A stretch of 64,000 nucleotides of DNA, taken from assembly GCA_016213845.1 (NCBI GenBank), contig JACQZN010000012.1:83537-147536 (forward strand), written 5' to 3'. This document shows, piece after piece, positions 1-9,686 of the stretch (positions are counted from its first letter, which is position 1; each line of letters starts with the position of its first letter). The notes under the pieces are model-generated. The model was given only the letters and a program-made list of their open reading frames with translations, did not search any database and was not told where the DNA came from. A program made the position numbers and the translations under genes. The stretch is from Candidatus Wallbacteria bacterium (GTDB lineage Bacteria; Muiribacteriota; UBA6191; JACPRK01).

Positions 1-3000
1 CGAGCCCTGGGGTTCGAAGCTGCACCCGCCGCGGCCGGATGCGGCGCCCGACAGCGCCAGCAGGCCGGGCTTGGCGTTCACGATCGCGAGCGTGTCGAGC
101 TCGGTCAGCTGCACGCGGATGGCAGAGGCAGCGGCCAGTCTCGAATTCAGGACAACGGGGTTGGCGCTGCTCAGGACCACCGACGGGCTCGCCGACTCGC
201 TGAAGAAGAGCACGTAGCTGCGGACCACCGTCGGCGGCGTACTTCGCACGTTGGCCGCGTCGACCCTCTCGACGGCCAGCAAGGCCCCCTGCGTCACGCC
301 GGAGGGAAACCGCACCGACTGGAGGTCGGCCGTTCCGTCATTGGCCACCCGCGCAGGCTGGGTCGAGAGCAGCACGTTGTCGATCGAGAGCTGGACGTAC
401 TGCGGCGGCAAGGGCTCCTGGGCGACGGCCAGGTACTTGGGTGCACTGCTCAAACCAGCGCGCTCGACCGTCAGCTCGAGAACGTAGAGTCGCGGTTCGA
501 ACGCCCGGTTGACCGGGAGCACGAAACGGGTGAGTGGCTGGAACGGCTTCTCGAGCTCCCCGGCGGGACCTTCGACTTGCCGCCACGAGTAGGCGACCGG
601 CCCGGTGCCCGTGGGCGCCGAGGAAGCCGTCGCATCGAGCTCGACGGTCCGCTGGGTGGCCGAGCTACCCACGGCGGGCAAGCTAGCGGCCGGGGCGCTC
701 GCGATCGGCTCGGGTACGGTTTCCGTGAACGTGTCGGCCACCACGTCGATGAAGGAGCCCAGGACGATCCCCGTGCGCACGGTCGGGCGCGAATTCGCAT
801 CGAGCTCCAGCAGCTCGGCGTAGACGGCGAACCGGCGGGTGCCGGCGGTCTTCGGCGCAAAGGCGGTCACGGAGCGCGATACCGCGGTCTCGCTCGTCGT
901 CGAGAGCAACACGGGCGGTCCGTCGAGCTGCGTCCACGAGAAGGCAGCGACCCTGCCCGGAAGCCCGGTCAGGTTGGCCTCGAGGCTGACCAGAGCGGGC
1001 GCCGGCACGCGCAACGCGACCCGCCCGGCAAACGGAGTCTCGAAGTCCACACCCGAGCCGGTGGCCTCGGTGGTCGTTGCCGCGGCGACGAGCGAGAGCG
1101 CGGGTGAGTTGGGCGACTTGGAGCTGACCGAGGAGAGCACCGTCGTGAGGGACGTCCTGGCGATGGCGGCTCCGCCCAGTCGATCCACGACCAGAAGGCC
1201 AATCTCGGCTTGCGCCAAGCCATTCAGGCCGGCAAGCGGCAGGCCGGAGAGAAACTCTCGCGAGAAGACCGGGGTCGAATCCGTCCCGACAAAGGACCTC
1301 GAGACTCCGGCGTTGCCCAGGAAACGTACGGAACCTGTCCAGTAGGTTTCGAGCGGGCCCGCCTGGCCAGACGAGCCGGTCGCGCCGGCGTCCAGCCGAA
1401 TGGCCAGCTTGCCGTCTGGACCCGCGCCCAGCGCAATCCTGGGAGAGTCGATTCTGGCCTCGATCGAAGGGCCGACAAGAACGGCCCCGGAGACGACGGG
1501 GCTTCGCCGAGCGCCGTCGTCGACGACCAGATTGAAACCGTAGGTTCCCTCGGCATCCGGCCGGAACAGGGGCGTCGCCGTAGCTGGGTCGAGGATTGCC
1601 GTCGCCAGGTCGAGGCTCGAGCCGGCCGGCTTTGCTGTGAGCCGCCAGCGATAGGAGAGCCCCTGTCCCGCCGCACCTGCGCTCCGGCGGCCATCCAAGC
1701 GCAGATAGGTGCGCAATGGACCTGCCGGCTCCAGGGAATCGCGGAAGCTCGGCGCCAGGATCCCGGAGGAGTCGCGCTGCAGCGGGCCGGTGAAGACCGG
1801 AGCCACACTCGCAGTCGGGGGCAGCCTCAGCGGGTCGGTCATCGTGATGTTGAAGACTTGCTCTTCGGGGCTTTGGGCTCCGGCGGCGCCGAGCGAGAGT
1901 CCGACGCGGTACTCCCCGGCGGCCGCAAGAGGAGAGTCCTCGAGGGGACCGTTGCGGGCCGTGCTGAAGCGCATGGCGGTCGTGCTCGCCGTCGTGGATT
2001 CGAGCGAGGCGAGGGTCGACGGTGGGCTGGAAGGGGTCGATTGGTCCGGTGCCGACAGGATCCGCCAGTGGTAGGAGAGCTGCATGCCCGGCGGCGCTAG
2101 AGTGCCCTCGGCGCTCAGCCGGACCATGTCAGTAGTCTGGACGAGCGGCGGAACCGCCAGGCCAGCGGCCAGGGGACGGGACGGCTTGGCTGCCGCTCCA
2201 ACGCTGATGAGGTTGATCCGGGAAGCGGGGTTTCCCAGGGCGGCGCCCAGGTCGGTCTTGACCTTCTGCTGCCACTGTTTGGAGCCGGTCACGACGACAT
2301 CCGAACTCAGTTTGGTGTTGAACGTTACACTCGGTCCGACGAAAGGATGGCCGAGGGAAATCGTTGCGGAGGCAGTGTCCGAGCGGCCCGCGGCGTCGAC
2401 CACCCGGAGCGAGTAGGTCGGACCTTTCCCCGCGACTGTGAAGTCGTCCCGGTTGAGGGTGGTGATGCTCGCACCGTTGGCGACGTTTGGCAACGCACCC
2501 GAGATGGGCTTACCGGCCGTGTTCGTGCCCGACACGGAGAACTGGTACGCCACGATTGGACTGTCCCCTGGCAGAGATGCCGACCCATCCAGGGAGAGGT
2601 TCACAGCACTCGCCGCGCTGGGTAGTTGCGGGGAAGTGCGAAGGGCCGCCTTGGGACCGGCTGGCAGCGCGACATGGGTCCCCGAATCGGGCGGGGGGAG
2701 AGCATCCACGGTGAAGGTGCCGTTCTCCGGCAGCAGCTCGATCTGGCGGTTGAGTTCCACCGCGAACAGCCGGATCGTGAACACTCCATTGTCGGAAAGA
2801 TTGGACACATTGCGGCGGAACGTGAACTCCCTCGTGAAGTTGCCGGAGCCGATCGAAGGGGTTCTGGCAACGTCGTTGGCGGTCGAGGTCGAGCCGCCCG
2901 AAATGGCGATCTCGCAATAGGATATCTGCCTCGAGAGCACAACCGACACTTCGAAAGGCTCCGCCCCGTAGACGGCGGGAGACTTGTTGTAGGTCGCCGT

Positions 3001-6000
3001 CGCGCGCAACGGCTCCAGAACGATGAGCTTGTACGCCACGTCGATCCGAGGGTCCACTTCGACGAGCCTCTTGGTCCTCGGAGTGTCGGCATACGGATCG
3101 GAGAAGGTCACGTCCATACGACCCTCATAGTATCCGTCCGCGACGTTGGGCCCCACTCTCCCCGTGAAGGTGAGCTCGGCCTGACCGTTGCTGGCTATCG
3201 AGACGGCAGGCGAGGTCATCGTTGCCGTGATGCCGGACGTCGCGCCGTAGTCCAGGACGGCGGACTTCACGTGCGCGGTCGCGCCGCCATTGTTCACCAG
3301 CGTGATCCTGGCCGTGTACGTTTCGCCCCGGAAGACGAGGCCGTTGGGGAGCGTGAAGCCGAACTGACCGACGTGCGGAGGAGCCACGAACCTCAGGATT
3401 GCAGATTTCAGGACAGAAAAGGGCGTCGAGACCGTTTCAGTCCGGCTGGCGCTCGTCCCCCCGGTGTACGTCGCAGTCACGGAGTGGGCCAGCGCGTAGG
3501 TGCCGAGGGAATCGGCCCCGATCGCCACGGAGTAGACGAACGAGCCGGTGCCCTGCGCCGGGATCGAGGTCACACCGGAGGTCCTGGTGAGCTTGATGTC
3601 CGAATTCGGCGGTGAGAGCGAGAGCGCGCTCGACTGCACGTCCGCCGCGACCGTGTTCGGGTTGAAGAGGCCGACCGTCACGGAGTACGTCTTGCTGAGA
3701 GCGACCTGAGCCGGAAGACCGGATTCTGACTTGACGACCAGAGTCGGGGCCGCCAGTACGGAAAGTCCGGGCGCCAGGACAGCCGCAGCGCCACCGTCGG
3801 AGCCCAGGCCGGCGTCCGTCGCCGTCACACGGTAGGTTGGAGTGTAGGTGCCTGCCGGAGCGCCTGCGGCGACGTTGATCGAGTAGCTGAACAGGGCGGC
3901 CGCGCCGAGCGGGGCGATCGTCGCGGGTCCGCCGGTCTTCGTAGCCGTGATCTGGCCCGGCGGATCGAACGTGAGCGCGGTCGAGCCGATGTTTGCAGTC
4001 CTGTCACCGTTGTTGAAGACCGTGAGCGAGACATTGGCGGAGCTCCCGCGCACCACCGCCTGCGGCACGGTGAGTGGGCCGAACGAAAGCTCGGCGCCCG
4101 ACACGAGAAGACGGGCCGCGAGCGGCTCCGTCCGTGCGCTCCCGACCACTCCACCTTCGTCGACGCCGAACACGGTGCAGCTCGTCGAATAGGTTCTGGG
4201 ACGGGCTCTTGCGCCTACCTGCACCGACCAGGCAAAAGCGCCCGAGCTTCCGGGTGCGAGCAAGGTGGGGCCCGAGACCTGGGTAGCCGTGAGGTTGCCC
4301 GGAGGCGCGAACGTGAGAGCCGTGGAGGTGATCCTGAATGCCGTGCCTCCCACGTTCGTGACCGTGAGCCCGGCGGAGAACGACGTGCCCCTCACCGCGG
4401 AAGACGGCGCCGTGAGCGCGCTGAACGTCAACGCCGGCGGCTGCGGCAGCGTGACTAGCGCCGCCAGGGAGGAGGACGCGGCGACGGTCAAGCCATTGAG
4501 GGCGTCCGAGGCAGCGAGGGTGATGCTGGTCGAGTAGGTGCCACCGGCTGCGTTGCGGTCGACGAGCACGCTGAAGCCGAGGAGGCCCGTGGCGCCCGGT
4601 GCGAGCGTAGCCGGTCCCGAGCTCTGCGTCGCCACGAAGTTACCGGCGGGCGAGAACGAGAGCGTTGCCTTGGTGATGTTGGCGGGGCTGCCGCCCGTGT
4701 TCGTCACCGCGAGCGAAGCGTCGAACGTCCTCCCCCTGATTGACGCGGCCGGAGCCGTCAAGGGGCCGAATGCAAACGCCGGCGGCGCCGGCACGGACAC
4801 GGGCGATCCCAGGCCGAAAGCGCCCGAGACGGGCTGGCTCGTCGCAGGGTCGACGCCGTCGAACCGCCAGGTCGGCGTGTAGGAGCCCGCAGGCGTGAAG
4901 GAATCGAGCTCGATGAAGTAGGCGAAGGTGCCGGTGAGCCCGTGGGCGATTGCCGCCGGTCCCGAGCTCTGCGTGGCGGTGAGGTTGCCGGGCGGATCGA
5001 ACGTGAGCGAGGTGGCCGAGATGTTCGCGGCCGCGCCGGAGTTGAGGGCCGTGACCGTGCCCGCATACGAGGTCCCGCGCGCCCGGGGGCCGGGCACTGT
5101 CGAGGCGGCGAACGACAGGGAAGGCGGCGAGACGACCCTGAACGCCTCAGGAGTCAAGTCAGCGCTCGAGTCGAGGCGGCTGATGCCTTCGACCGCGGCG
5201 ATCCGCAAGGCCGGAGTGTAGCTGCCGAGGGGAGCCATGGCATCCGTGAAGACGGAGAACCGGAGGAGGACCCGTTCACCAGCGGCGATCGAGCCGGGCA
5301 CGCTCACGTGCGTTGCCGTTACGAAACCGGGAGGAGAGAAGGTGAGCGTGGCGGCCGAGACCGCGGCCGCCGTCTGGCCCGAGTTCGAGATCGGCAACGA
5401 GAGATCGTAGGTGAGCCCTCTCTGGGTAGCAACGGAACCGGGGCTTCCGTCCAGGACGAGCTTCGGAAGGCTCAGGACCGTCAGCCTGGCCAGGAGCAGT
5501 CCGCTGCTGGATGCGTCCGCGTTGCTGACCGCGCTGCGCGCCACGATGGCGGGCGTGACGGTGTAGCTTCCCACCTTCGCGTTCGACCCGACGGAGCAGG
5601 AATACTGGAAGATTCCGGCGCTGTTGGACTCGATCACGGCGGGCCCGGACGTCTGGGTCGCCGTGATGTTCCCCGGCGGAGCGAACGCGATCGAAGTGGC
5701 AGCAACCTTTGCAGCCGCCTGGCCCGAGTTGCGGAACGTGACAGTGGCGGTGAACGACTGCCCCGGCACGTAGCTCGAGGCGAGTCCGGCCGAGGCGGCG
5801 ACGGACAGGGCGGGCGGCGTGACCAGGACGATGTCTGGCGTCAAGCGCTGGGTGAGGCTGACGTCCGCGCCGGTCGGAGCGTCCGCGGCCTGCAGGGTGA
5901 ACGTTGGCGTGTACCGCGCAGCCGGCGAGAAGCCCGTGGCTATGGAGTAGACGAACTCGGCTTGCCCCTTCCCGGGAATCGACTCCGGACCCGACACGCG

Positions 6001-8622
6001 GGTCACGGTGAAGGCAAGGGGAGAGAAGGCCAGCGACGCAGAAGTGAGCCTTGCGGAGGTGTCGCCCGCGTTTCGGACAGTGATGGTAGCGCTGAAGGTC
6101 TGGAGCCGCGAGACGGTACTCGGGGCAGCGAAGCCCACAACGCTGAGCGCCGCCGGCAACAGCACGGTCACGGGCGTTCGGCCCTCCACCGACACGCTCG
6201 CCGGATCGCCGGTCGCGGCGTCGGCCGCCGTGACAGCGAAGGTCGGCGTGTAAGCGCGGGAAACCGCTCCGGGGGCCACCTTCACCGAGAACCGGAAGGT
6301 CTCGGTGCTCCCGCCGGAGATCGAAGCAGGAGCCGCGACCAGGCTTGCCGTGAGGCTGCCCGAGGGCGAAAAGGTCAGCGACGGCGAGCCGATCGCGGCC
6401 GGGTTCTCGCCGGTGTTCGACACCGAAACCGTGAGGTTGAACTCCGCGCCTCGCGTCACCGCTGGAGAGGACGAGATGGACTCGACCTCTAGCCGCGCCA
6501 GGGCTCGCGCGGCGAATGACTGGGTCGCGTAGGCGTAGCGACCAGGACCGTCGCTCGCCACGACCTCCAGACCGAGCGCCCCTCCGGTCGTCGGAACAAC
6601 GCTGGCCGTGGAACCATCGCCCGACACGGTGATGGAAGCCGGCGGACCGTAGAGCTCGACGTAGCGGTAAAGGGGGGCGCCGTCGCCGCTGAAAGAGGCC
6701 GTCAGCGCAATCGGAGTTCCGGCAGTCAGCGCATCCGGTGAGTAGGAAACGGTGACCGACGGAGACTCCGAGCCCAGGAGCCAGGTATCGGCCCCGGGAA
6801 CTGGACCGGTCGTGCCTCCGTGGACGAGTACGCTCGAGAGCGACGGGTCGTAGGCCATCGCGAAGTTCACACGCTGCTGCGGCTTCTCGGCAGGGGAAAG
6901 CTGCGTCCAGGTCGTGCCGTCGTACGTCCAGCTCTCGTCGGACGCCGACCCGGTGCCGAGCCTGCCGCCAAAGATCAAACATCGCTGCCGGACGGGGTCG
7001 AACACCATCGCACCCTCGGTCCGCTTCGAAGGCTTGGTGGCCGGGAACACCTCCGTCCAGTCCGTCCCGTCGAACTCCCACGTGTCTTGCTGGGCGTCCG
7101 TGGGGCTGGTCGAGATGCTGCCGCCGAAGAGCACGACCTTGCGCCGCGCCGCGTCATAGGCGATGTACGGGTTCTGCCGGCCGGGGGGCTTGTGCGCCGT
7201 CACGAGCTCCGTCCAATCGGACCCATTCCAGCTCCAGGTGTCCTGCCCCAGTCCGCCCGCACCCAGCTGGCCGCCAAACATGATCGTGGCCCCGAGGTGC
7301 GTGGCGTACGCCATCCCCGGGCGGCTGCGGATGCTCGGCTTGGTGAGGGGCGCCCCCTCGATCCAGCTCGCTCCGTCCCACTCCCAGACATCCTGCAGAT
7401 AGACTCCATTGAATCCCCCGAAGAGGACCGAGCGCGCACGTGCGCCGTCGTAGGCCATCGCGAAGAAACGCCGAGGGTCCGGCTTGGTCGTGGGATTCGC
7501 CTCGCTCCAGCGCACTCCGTTCCAGACGTGCGTATCGGAGCGATAGGCGTTCGAGGACCCGTCGCCACCGAAGAGAACGATCGTGCCGCCGGGCCCCTCG
7601 GAGGCGCTTGCGGCGAACCTGCCCGCCGGGGCGGCGATCGGCGAGACCTGCGTCCACTGGGTTCCGTCCCACTCCCAGGTGTCCCTGAGATCGGTGGAGC
7701 CCCCGCCGGCGAAGAGCACCGTCCGGCCCCGCAGCACGTCGTACGCGAGCGCCGAACCTGAACGGGCCTGCGGCCCGACTGAAACGGTGAACCGAATCCA
7801 GTTCGCTCCGTCCCACTCCCAGGTTTCATCGGAGAGGGCTCCGCCAGCTCCGGCTCCTCCAAAGAGGACTACTCGCTTGCGCCCCGCGTCGAAGGCCATC
7901 GAGTGGCCCGAGCGCGCCGAGGGGCTGGCCGCCGGCGCCAGCAACGTCCAGGTCGTGCCGTCCCAGGCCCAGGTGTCAGCGAGGACTCCGCCGGCATCCA
8001 GACCGCCGAACAGGATGACCCGCCCCGTGTTCGCGTCGTAGGCCATCGAGCTCCCCATGCGTGGCGTCGGACTCTCGGCAGGCGAGGCCGCGGTCCACTC
8101 GGCGCCATCCCACTGCCAGGTCGCGCTGGTGAGACCGCTCGGCGAACTGCCACCGAAGAGCACCGTTCGAAGCCGGCGCCCGTCGTAGGTCAGAGCGTGG
8201 CCCGAGAGCGCGGGCGGGCCAGAAGCCGCGGCGCGAAGAGTCCAGTCGCTCCCATTCCACTCCCAGGTCTCGTCTCCTCCCGCGCTGCCGCCGTACAGGA
8301 CAACCCGGCCGCGGGCGGCGTCGAGCGAGGCCGCCGAGCTCGTGCGAGCGCTCGGACCGACCGCGGTCGCGTGCTGCGACCAGCTGGTCCCGTCCCAGCG
8401 CCAGGTCTCGGCCATGCCCCCATTGCCGCCGAACATCAGGATCTGCTGGCTGGACAGGTCGAACGCTGCGACGTGCCCTCGTCGGGCGCCGGGTAGGCCT
8501 CCGTCGCGCTGGCTCCATGTAAAGGTCGAGGGAGAGCTGCCCGTCACGGAGAAGCTGCCAGCCTGGGCGGAACCCGCCGCCAGCGCGGCAACGAGCAACA
8601 AGGAAAGGGCGTACGGACGCAT
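1..8622 (-). CDS. giant secreted kelch / CARDB / PKD-like repeat protein (N-terminal 2874 residues; C-terminus outside window)
   Basis: The frame is open on the minus strand from ATG 8622 to base 1; I read the triplets through and found no in-frame stop. An AGGAGA Shine-Dalgarno lies about 9 bases before the ATG. Residues 1-21 (MRPYALSLLLVAALAAGSAQA) form a signal peptide. Residues 25-605 hold twelve kelch-like units of about 48 residues, each with FGG followed by DTWxWDGxxW, enough for two six-bladed propellers. One Ig-like domain follows. Residues about 715-1800 hold about ten units of 115-120 residues with NSGxxAA and SxTYTPTF-type motifs, resembling CARDB or DUF11 domains. The rest contains PKD-like domains (for example LSYRWRLTAKPAGSSLD). 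Such architectures are typical of surface adhesins or recognition proteins; the ligand is unknown. The stop codon lies outside the window, so the C-terminus and any anchoring signal are not visible. Confidence 0.85.
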   Translation of the reverse strand, partial: MRPYALSLLLVAALAAGSAQAGSFSVTGSSPSTFTWSQRDGGLPGARRGHVAAFDLSSQQILMFGGNGGMAETWRWDGTSWSQHATAVGPSARTSSAASLDAARGRVVLYGGSAGGDETWEWNGSDWTLRAAASGPPALSGHALTYDGRRLRTVLFGGSSPSGLTSATWQWDGAEWTAASPAESPTPRMGSSMAYDANTGRVILFGGLDAGGVLADTWAWDGTTWTLLAPAASPSARSGHSMAFDAGRKRVVLFGGAGAGGALSDETWEWDGANWIRFTVSVGPQARSGSALAYDVLRGRTVLFAGGGSTDLRDTWEWDGTQWTQVSPIAAPAGRFAASASEGPGGTIVLFGGDGSSNAYRSDTHVWNGVRWSEANPTTKPDPRRFFAMAYDGARARSVLFGGFNGVYLQDVWEWDGASWIEGAPLTKPSIRSRPGMAYATHLGATIMFGGQLGAGGLGQDTWSWNGSDWTELVTAHKPPGRQNPYIAYDAARRKVVLFGGSISTSPTDAQQDTWEFDGTDWTEVFPATKPSKRTEGAMVFDPVRQRCLIFGGRLGTGSASDESWTYDGTTWTQLSPAEKPQQRVNFAMAYDPSLSSVLVHGGTTGPVPGADTWLLGSESPSVTVSYSPDALTAGTPIALTASFSGDGAPLYRYVELYGPPASITVSGDGSTASVVPTTGGALGLEVVASDGPGRYAYATQSFAARALARLEVESISSSPAVTRGAEFNLTVSVSNTGENPAAIGSPSLTFSPSGSLTASLVAAPASISGGSTETFRFSVKVAPGAVSRAYTPTFAVTAADAATGDPASVSVEGRTPVTVLLPAALSVVGFAAPSTVSRLQTFSATITVRNAGDTSARLTSASLAFSPLAFTVTRVSGPESIPGKGQAEFVYSIATGFSPAARYTPTFTLQAADAPTGADVSLTQRLTPDIVLVTPPALSVAASAGLASSYVPGQSFTATVTFRNSGQAAAKVAATSIAFAPPGNITATQTSGPAVIESNSAGIFQYSCSVGSNAKVGSYTVTPAIVARSAVSNADASSSGLLLARLTVLSLPKLVLDGSPGSVATQRGLTYDLSLPISNSGQTAAAVSAATLTFSPPGFVTATHVSVPGSIAAGERVLLRFSVFTDAMAPLGSYTPALRIAAVEGISRLDSSADLTPEAFRVVSPPSLSFAASTVPGPRARGTSYAGTVTALNSGAAANISATSLTFDPPGNLTATQSSGPAAIAHGLTGTFAYFIELDSFTPAGSYTPTWRFDGVDPATSQPVSGAFGLGSPVSVPAPPAFAFGPLTAPAASIRGRTFDASLAVTNTGGSPANITKATLSFSPAGNFVATQSSGPATLAPGATGLLGFSVLVDRNAAGGTYSTSITLAASDALNGLTVAASSSLAALVTLPQPPALTFSALTAPSSAVRGTSFSAGLTVTNVGGTAFRITSTALTFAPPGNLTATQVSGPTLLAPGSSGAFAWSVQVGARARPRTYSTSCTVFGVDEGGVVGSARTEPLAARLLVSGAELSFGPLTVPQAVVRGSSANVSLTVFNNGDRTANIGSTALTFDPPGQITATKTGGPATIAPLGAAALFSYSINVAAGAPAGTYTPTYRVTATDAGLGSDGGAAAVLAPGLSVLAAPTLVVKSESGLPAQVALSKTYSVTVGLFNPNTVAADVQSSALSLSPPNSDIKLTRTSGVTSIPAQGTGSFVYSVAIGADSLGTYALAHSVTATYTGGTSASRTETVSTPFSVLKSAILRFVAPPHVGQFGFTLPNGLVFRGETYTARITLVNNGGATAHVKSAVLDYGATSGITATMTSPAVSIASNGQAELTFTGRVGPNVADGYYEGRMDVTFSDPYADTPRTKRLVEVDPRIDVAYKLIVLEPLRATATYNKSPAVYGAEPFEVSVVLSRQISYCEIAISGGSTSTANDVARTPSIGSGNFTREFTFRRNVSNLSDNGVFTIRLFAVELNRQIELLPENGTFTVDALPPPDSGTHVALPAGPKAALRTSPQLPSAASAVNLSLDGSASLPGDSPIVAYQFSVSGTNTAGKPISGALPNVANGASITTLNRDDFTVAGKGPTYSLRVVDAAGRSDTASATISLGHPFVGPSVTFNTKLSSDVVVTGSKQWQQKVKTDLGAALGNPASRINLISVGAAAKPSRPLAAGLAVPPLVQTTDMVRLSAEGTLAPPGMQLSYHWRILSAPDQSTPSSPPSTLASLESTTASTTAMRFSTARNGPLEDSPLAAAGEYRVGLSLGAAGAQSPEEQVFNITMTDPLRLPPTASVAPVFTGPLQRDSSGILAPSFRDSLEPAGPLRTYLRLDGRRSAGAAGQGLSYRWRLTAKPAGSSLDLATAILDPATATPLFRPDAEGTYGFNLVVDDGARRSPVVSGAVLVGPSIEARIDSPRIALGAGPDGKLAIRLDAGATGSSGQAGPLETYWTGSVRFLGNAGVSRSFVGTDSTPVFSREFLSGLPLAGLNGLAQAEIGLLVVDRLGGAAIARTSLTTVLSSVSSKSPNSPALSLVAAATTTEATGSGVDFETPFAGRVALRVPAPALVSLEANLTGLPGRVAAFSWTQLDGPPVLLSTTSETAVSRSVTAFAPKTAGTRRFAVYAELLELDANSRPTVRTGIVLGSFIDVVADTFTETVPEPIASAPAASLPAVGSSATQRTVELDATASSAPTGTGPVAYSWRQVEGPAGELEKPFQPLTRFVLPVNRAFEPRLYVLELTVERAGLSSAPKYLAVAQEPLPPQYVQLSIDNVLLSTQPARVANDGTADLQSVRFPSGVTQGALLAVERVDAANVRSTPPTVVRSYVLFFSESASPSVVLSSANPVVLNSRLAAASAIRVQLTELDTLAIVNAKPGLLALSGAASGRGGCSFEPQGS

Positions 8623-8706
8623 CCGATGAATCTCCTCTTCGACGCCGAACCGTCTGTGATCTGGCTTAAAGCGTCGATCGCGCCCCGAGCCGCCAGAGCA
8701 TTTTGA

Positions 8707-8726
8707 GGTATGTGACCTCACATACC
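8707..8726. promoter_or_regulatory. perfect inverted repeat upstream of the giant kelch gene (possible operator)
   Basis: GGTATGTGA and TCACATACC form a perfect 9-base inverted repeat with a 2-base centre, 85 bases upstream of the kelch gene start. A T-tract follows on the plus strand, but no plus-strand gene ends here, so a dimeric regulator site is more likely than a terminator. The half-sites TGTGA/TCACA recall CRP/FNR sites, but those have a 6-base spacer. The rest of 8623-8811 holds only a C10 run and no gene. Confidence 0.4.
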
Positions 8727-8811
8727 AACACTTTTTTTGTGGTTCTACGCGCCCCCCCCCGAGCCGCGGCGGGGCCGGCGCGGCAGCGTGGAGGGCAGGC
8801 TCCCGGAAGGG

Positions 8812-9348
8812 CTAGCTTGGTTGCCCGTCCGAGTCCCGCTCGATGACTGCCTGCACCCGAGATCGGGTCGAACCGTCGAGCTCCGTCTCCTCCAAGCGCC
8901 TCAGGAGGGTCTCGTGCTGCGCCAGGCCTGCCAGGGTCGCGACAGCGGTGAACCGGCGGTCCTTGTCACGGCCCGCGACGTACTGGGCGATCTGGAGATC
9001 GTGGAGCTCCAGACAGAGCCCGGTCACTCCGCGCTTGTTCTCGTTGCGAATGGGCACCAGCCACTGCTTCCAGCCTCTTGGCAGCACGGCGGTGGACTCG
9101 TCGACACCCCGGGCGTAGTAGCCGAAGGTCGCGTGAAACGGCGACCCCTCGCCAATGCTCCCGTCGATCAGATCGGACCGCTCGGGATGCCCGAGGGGAA
9201 AGACGGCCGCTTCCACCGAGACGAGCAGCTCGGCGGGCGCGTCGGGGAACTGCCCCAGAATCGCCTGACTTCCGATGATCACGATCTCGTCGACATCGGC
9301 GATGTCGGCCGAGGCACGGATGAGGTGCTCGAGCTGGGAGCGCTTCAC
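8812..9348 (-). CDS. DUF6036-type nucleotidyltransferase-like protein
   Basis: A 178-residue protein starting at GTG 9348, which overlaps the stop of the upstream frame by GTGA. The N-terminus reads LIRASADIADVDEIVIIGSQ, with a GSQ motif like the GSx motif of the polymerase-beta nucleotidyltransferase fold. DGSIGEGSPFHATFGYYA and AVLPRGWKQWLVPI follow, then LELHDLQIAQYVAGRDKDR. I recognise these from the DUF6036 family, related to AbiEii/MNT-type nucleotidyltransferases. Such proteins usually follow a small partner gene, a toxin-antitoxin-like layout. Here the partner (9345-9674) carries an in-frame stop, so the cassette may be non-functional or under relaxed selection. The catalytic substrate is unknown. 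Confidence 0.75.
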   Translation of the reverse strand: MKRSQLEHLIRASADIADVDEIVIIGSQAILGQFPDAPAELLVSVEAAVFPLGHPERSDLIDGSIGEGSPFHATFGYYARGVDESTAVLPRGWKQWLVPIRNENKRGVTGLCLELHDLQIAQYVAGRDKDRRFTAVATLAGLAQHETLLRRLEETELDGSTRSRVQAVIERDSDGQPS

Positions 9349-9674
9349 GGTTCAGCCTCCCTTGCGGCGACCTCCCGCCAGATGCGCCACCGTTCTCGAG
9401 GCGCTATCAGCCCGGCGAAGGGCGTAACTTGTCGCAAGGTCCGCGCCTCCTCCGAGGGATCGGTGATTCGCCTGACGATCTCCTCCGGCGGCTCGGCCAG
9501 GAGCTGTCGCCAGCCCTGGGCGTAATGCGACGCGACGCTTCCGGTTCTTCACCACTGTCCCACCCGCTCGCGGGCCGCCGCGAGAACGCGAGGATCGACA
9601 AGCAGCCTGCGCGCGATCTCACGATGGAGCTCCAGGCTTCGCTCTTCGGCCAGGCGGTGTCCGTGCAATCTCAT
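9345..9674 (-). pseudogene. small partner gene of the DUF6036 cassette, interrupted by an in-frame TGA
   Basis: ATG 9674 opens a frame reading MRLHGHRLAEERSLELHREI, ending at codon 41 in TGA (9549-9551). The same frame continues without another stop for 67 codons (RTGSVASHYAQGWRQLLAEP, then a stretch with LRQVTPFAGLIAPRERWRIW) to a TGA at 9345-9347 that overlaps the GTG of the next gene. The conserved-looking residues on both sides and the kept 4-base overlap indicate one original gene of about 109 codons with a nonsense mutation or a sequencing error. TGA is the normal stop elsewhere in the window, so recoding by a different genetic code is unlikely. No Shine-Dalgarno is visible before the ATG; a MITE-like element begins 13 bases upstream and may have displaced it. 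Confidence 0.65.
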
Positions 9675-9686
9675 GACGCTATCAAT

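Noticed and set aside
4942..6492. Long plus-strand open frame (about 516 codons) and minus-strand frame 5276-7081 (601 codons)
   Set aside because: Both are shadows of the giant kelch gene; their translations are Arg/Gly-rich without motifs, whereas the chosen frame has a signal peptide and regular repeats.
8707..8738. Rho-independent terminator on the plus strand
   Set aside because: A hairpin and T7 are present, but no plus-strand gene lies upstream; both neighbours are on the minus strand.
9345..9674. Selenocysteine or alternative code at the in-frame TGA
   Set aside because: No stem typical of a selenocysteine insertion element was recognised after it and TGA ends many genes here, including overlapped ones; a nonsense mutation is simpler.
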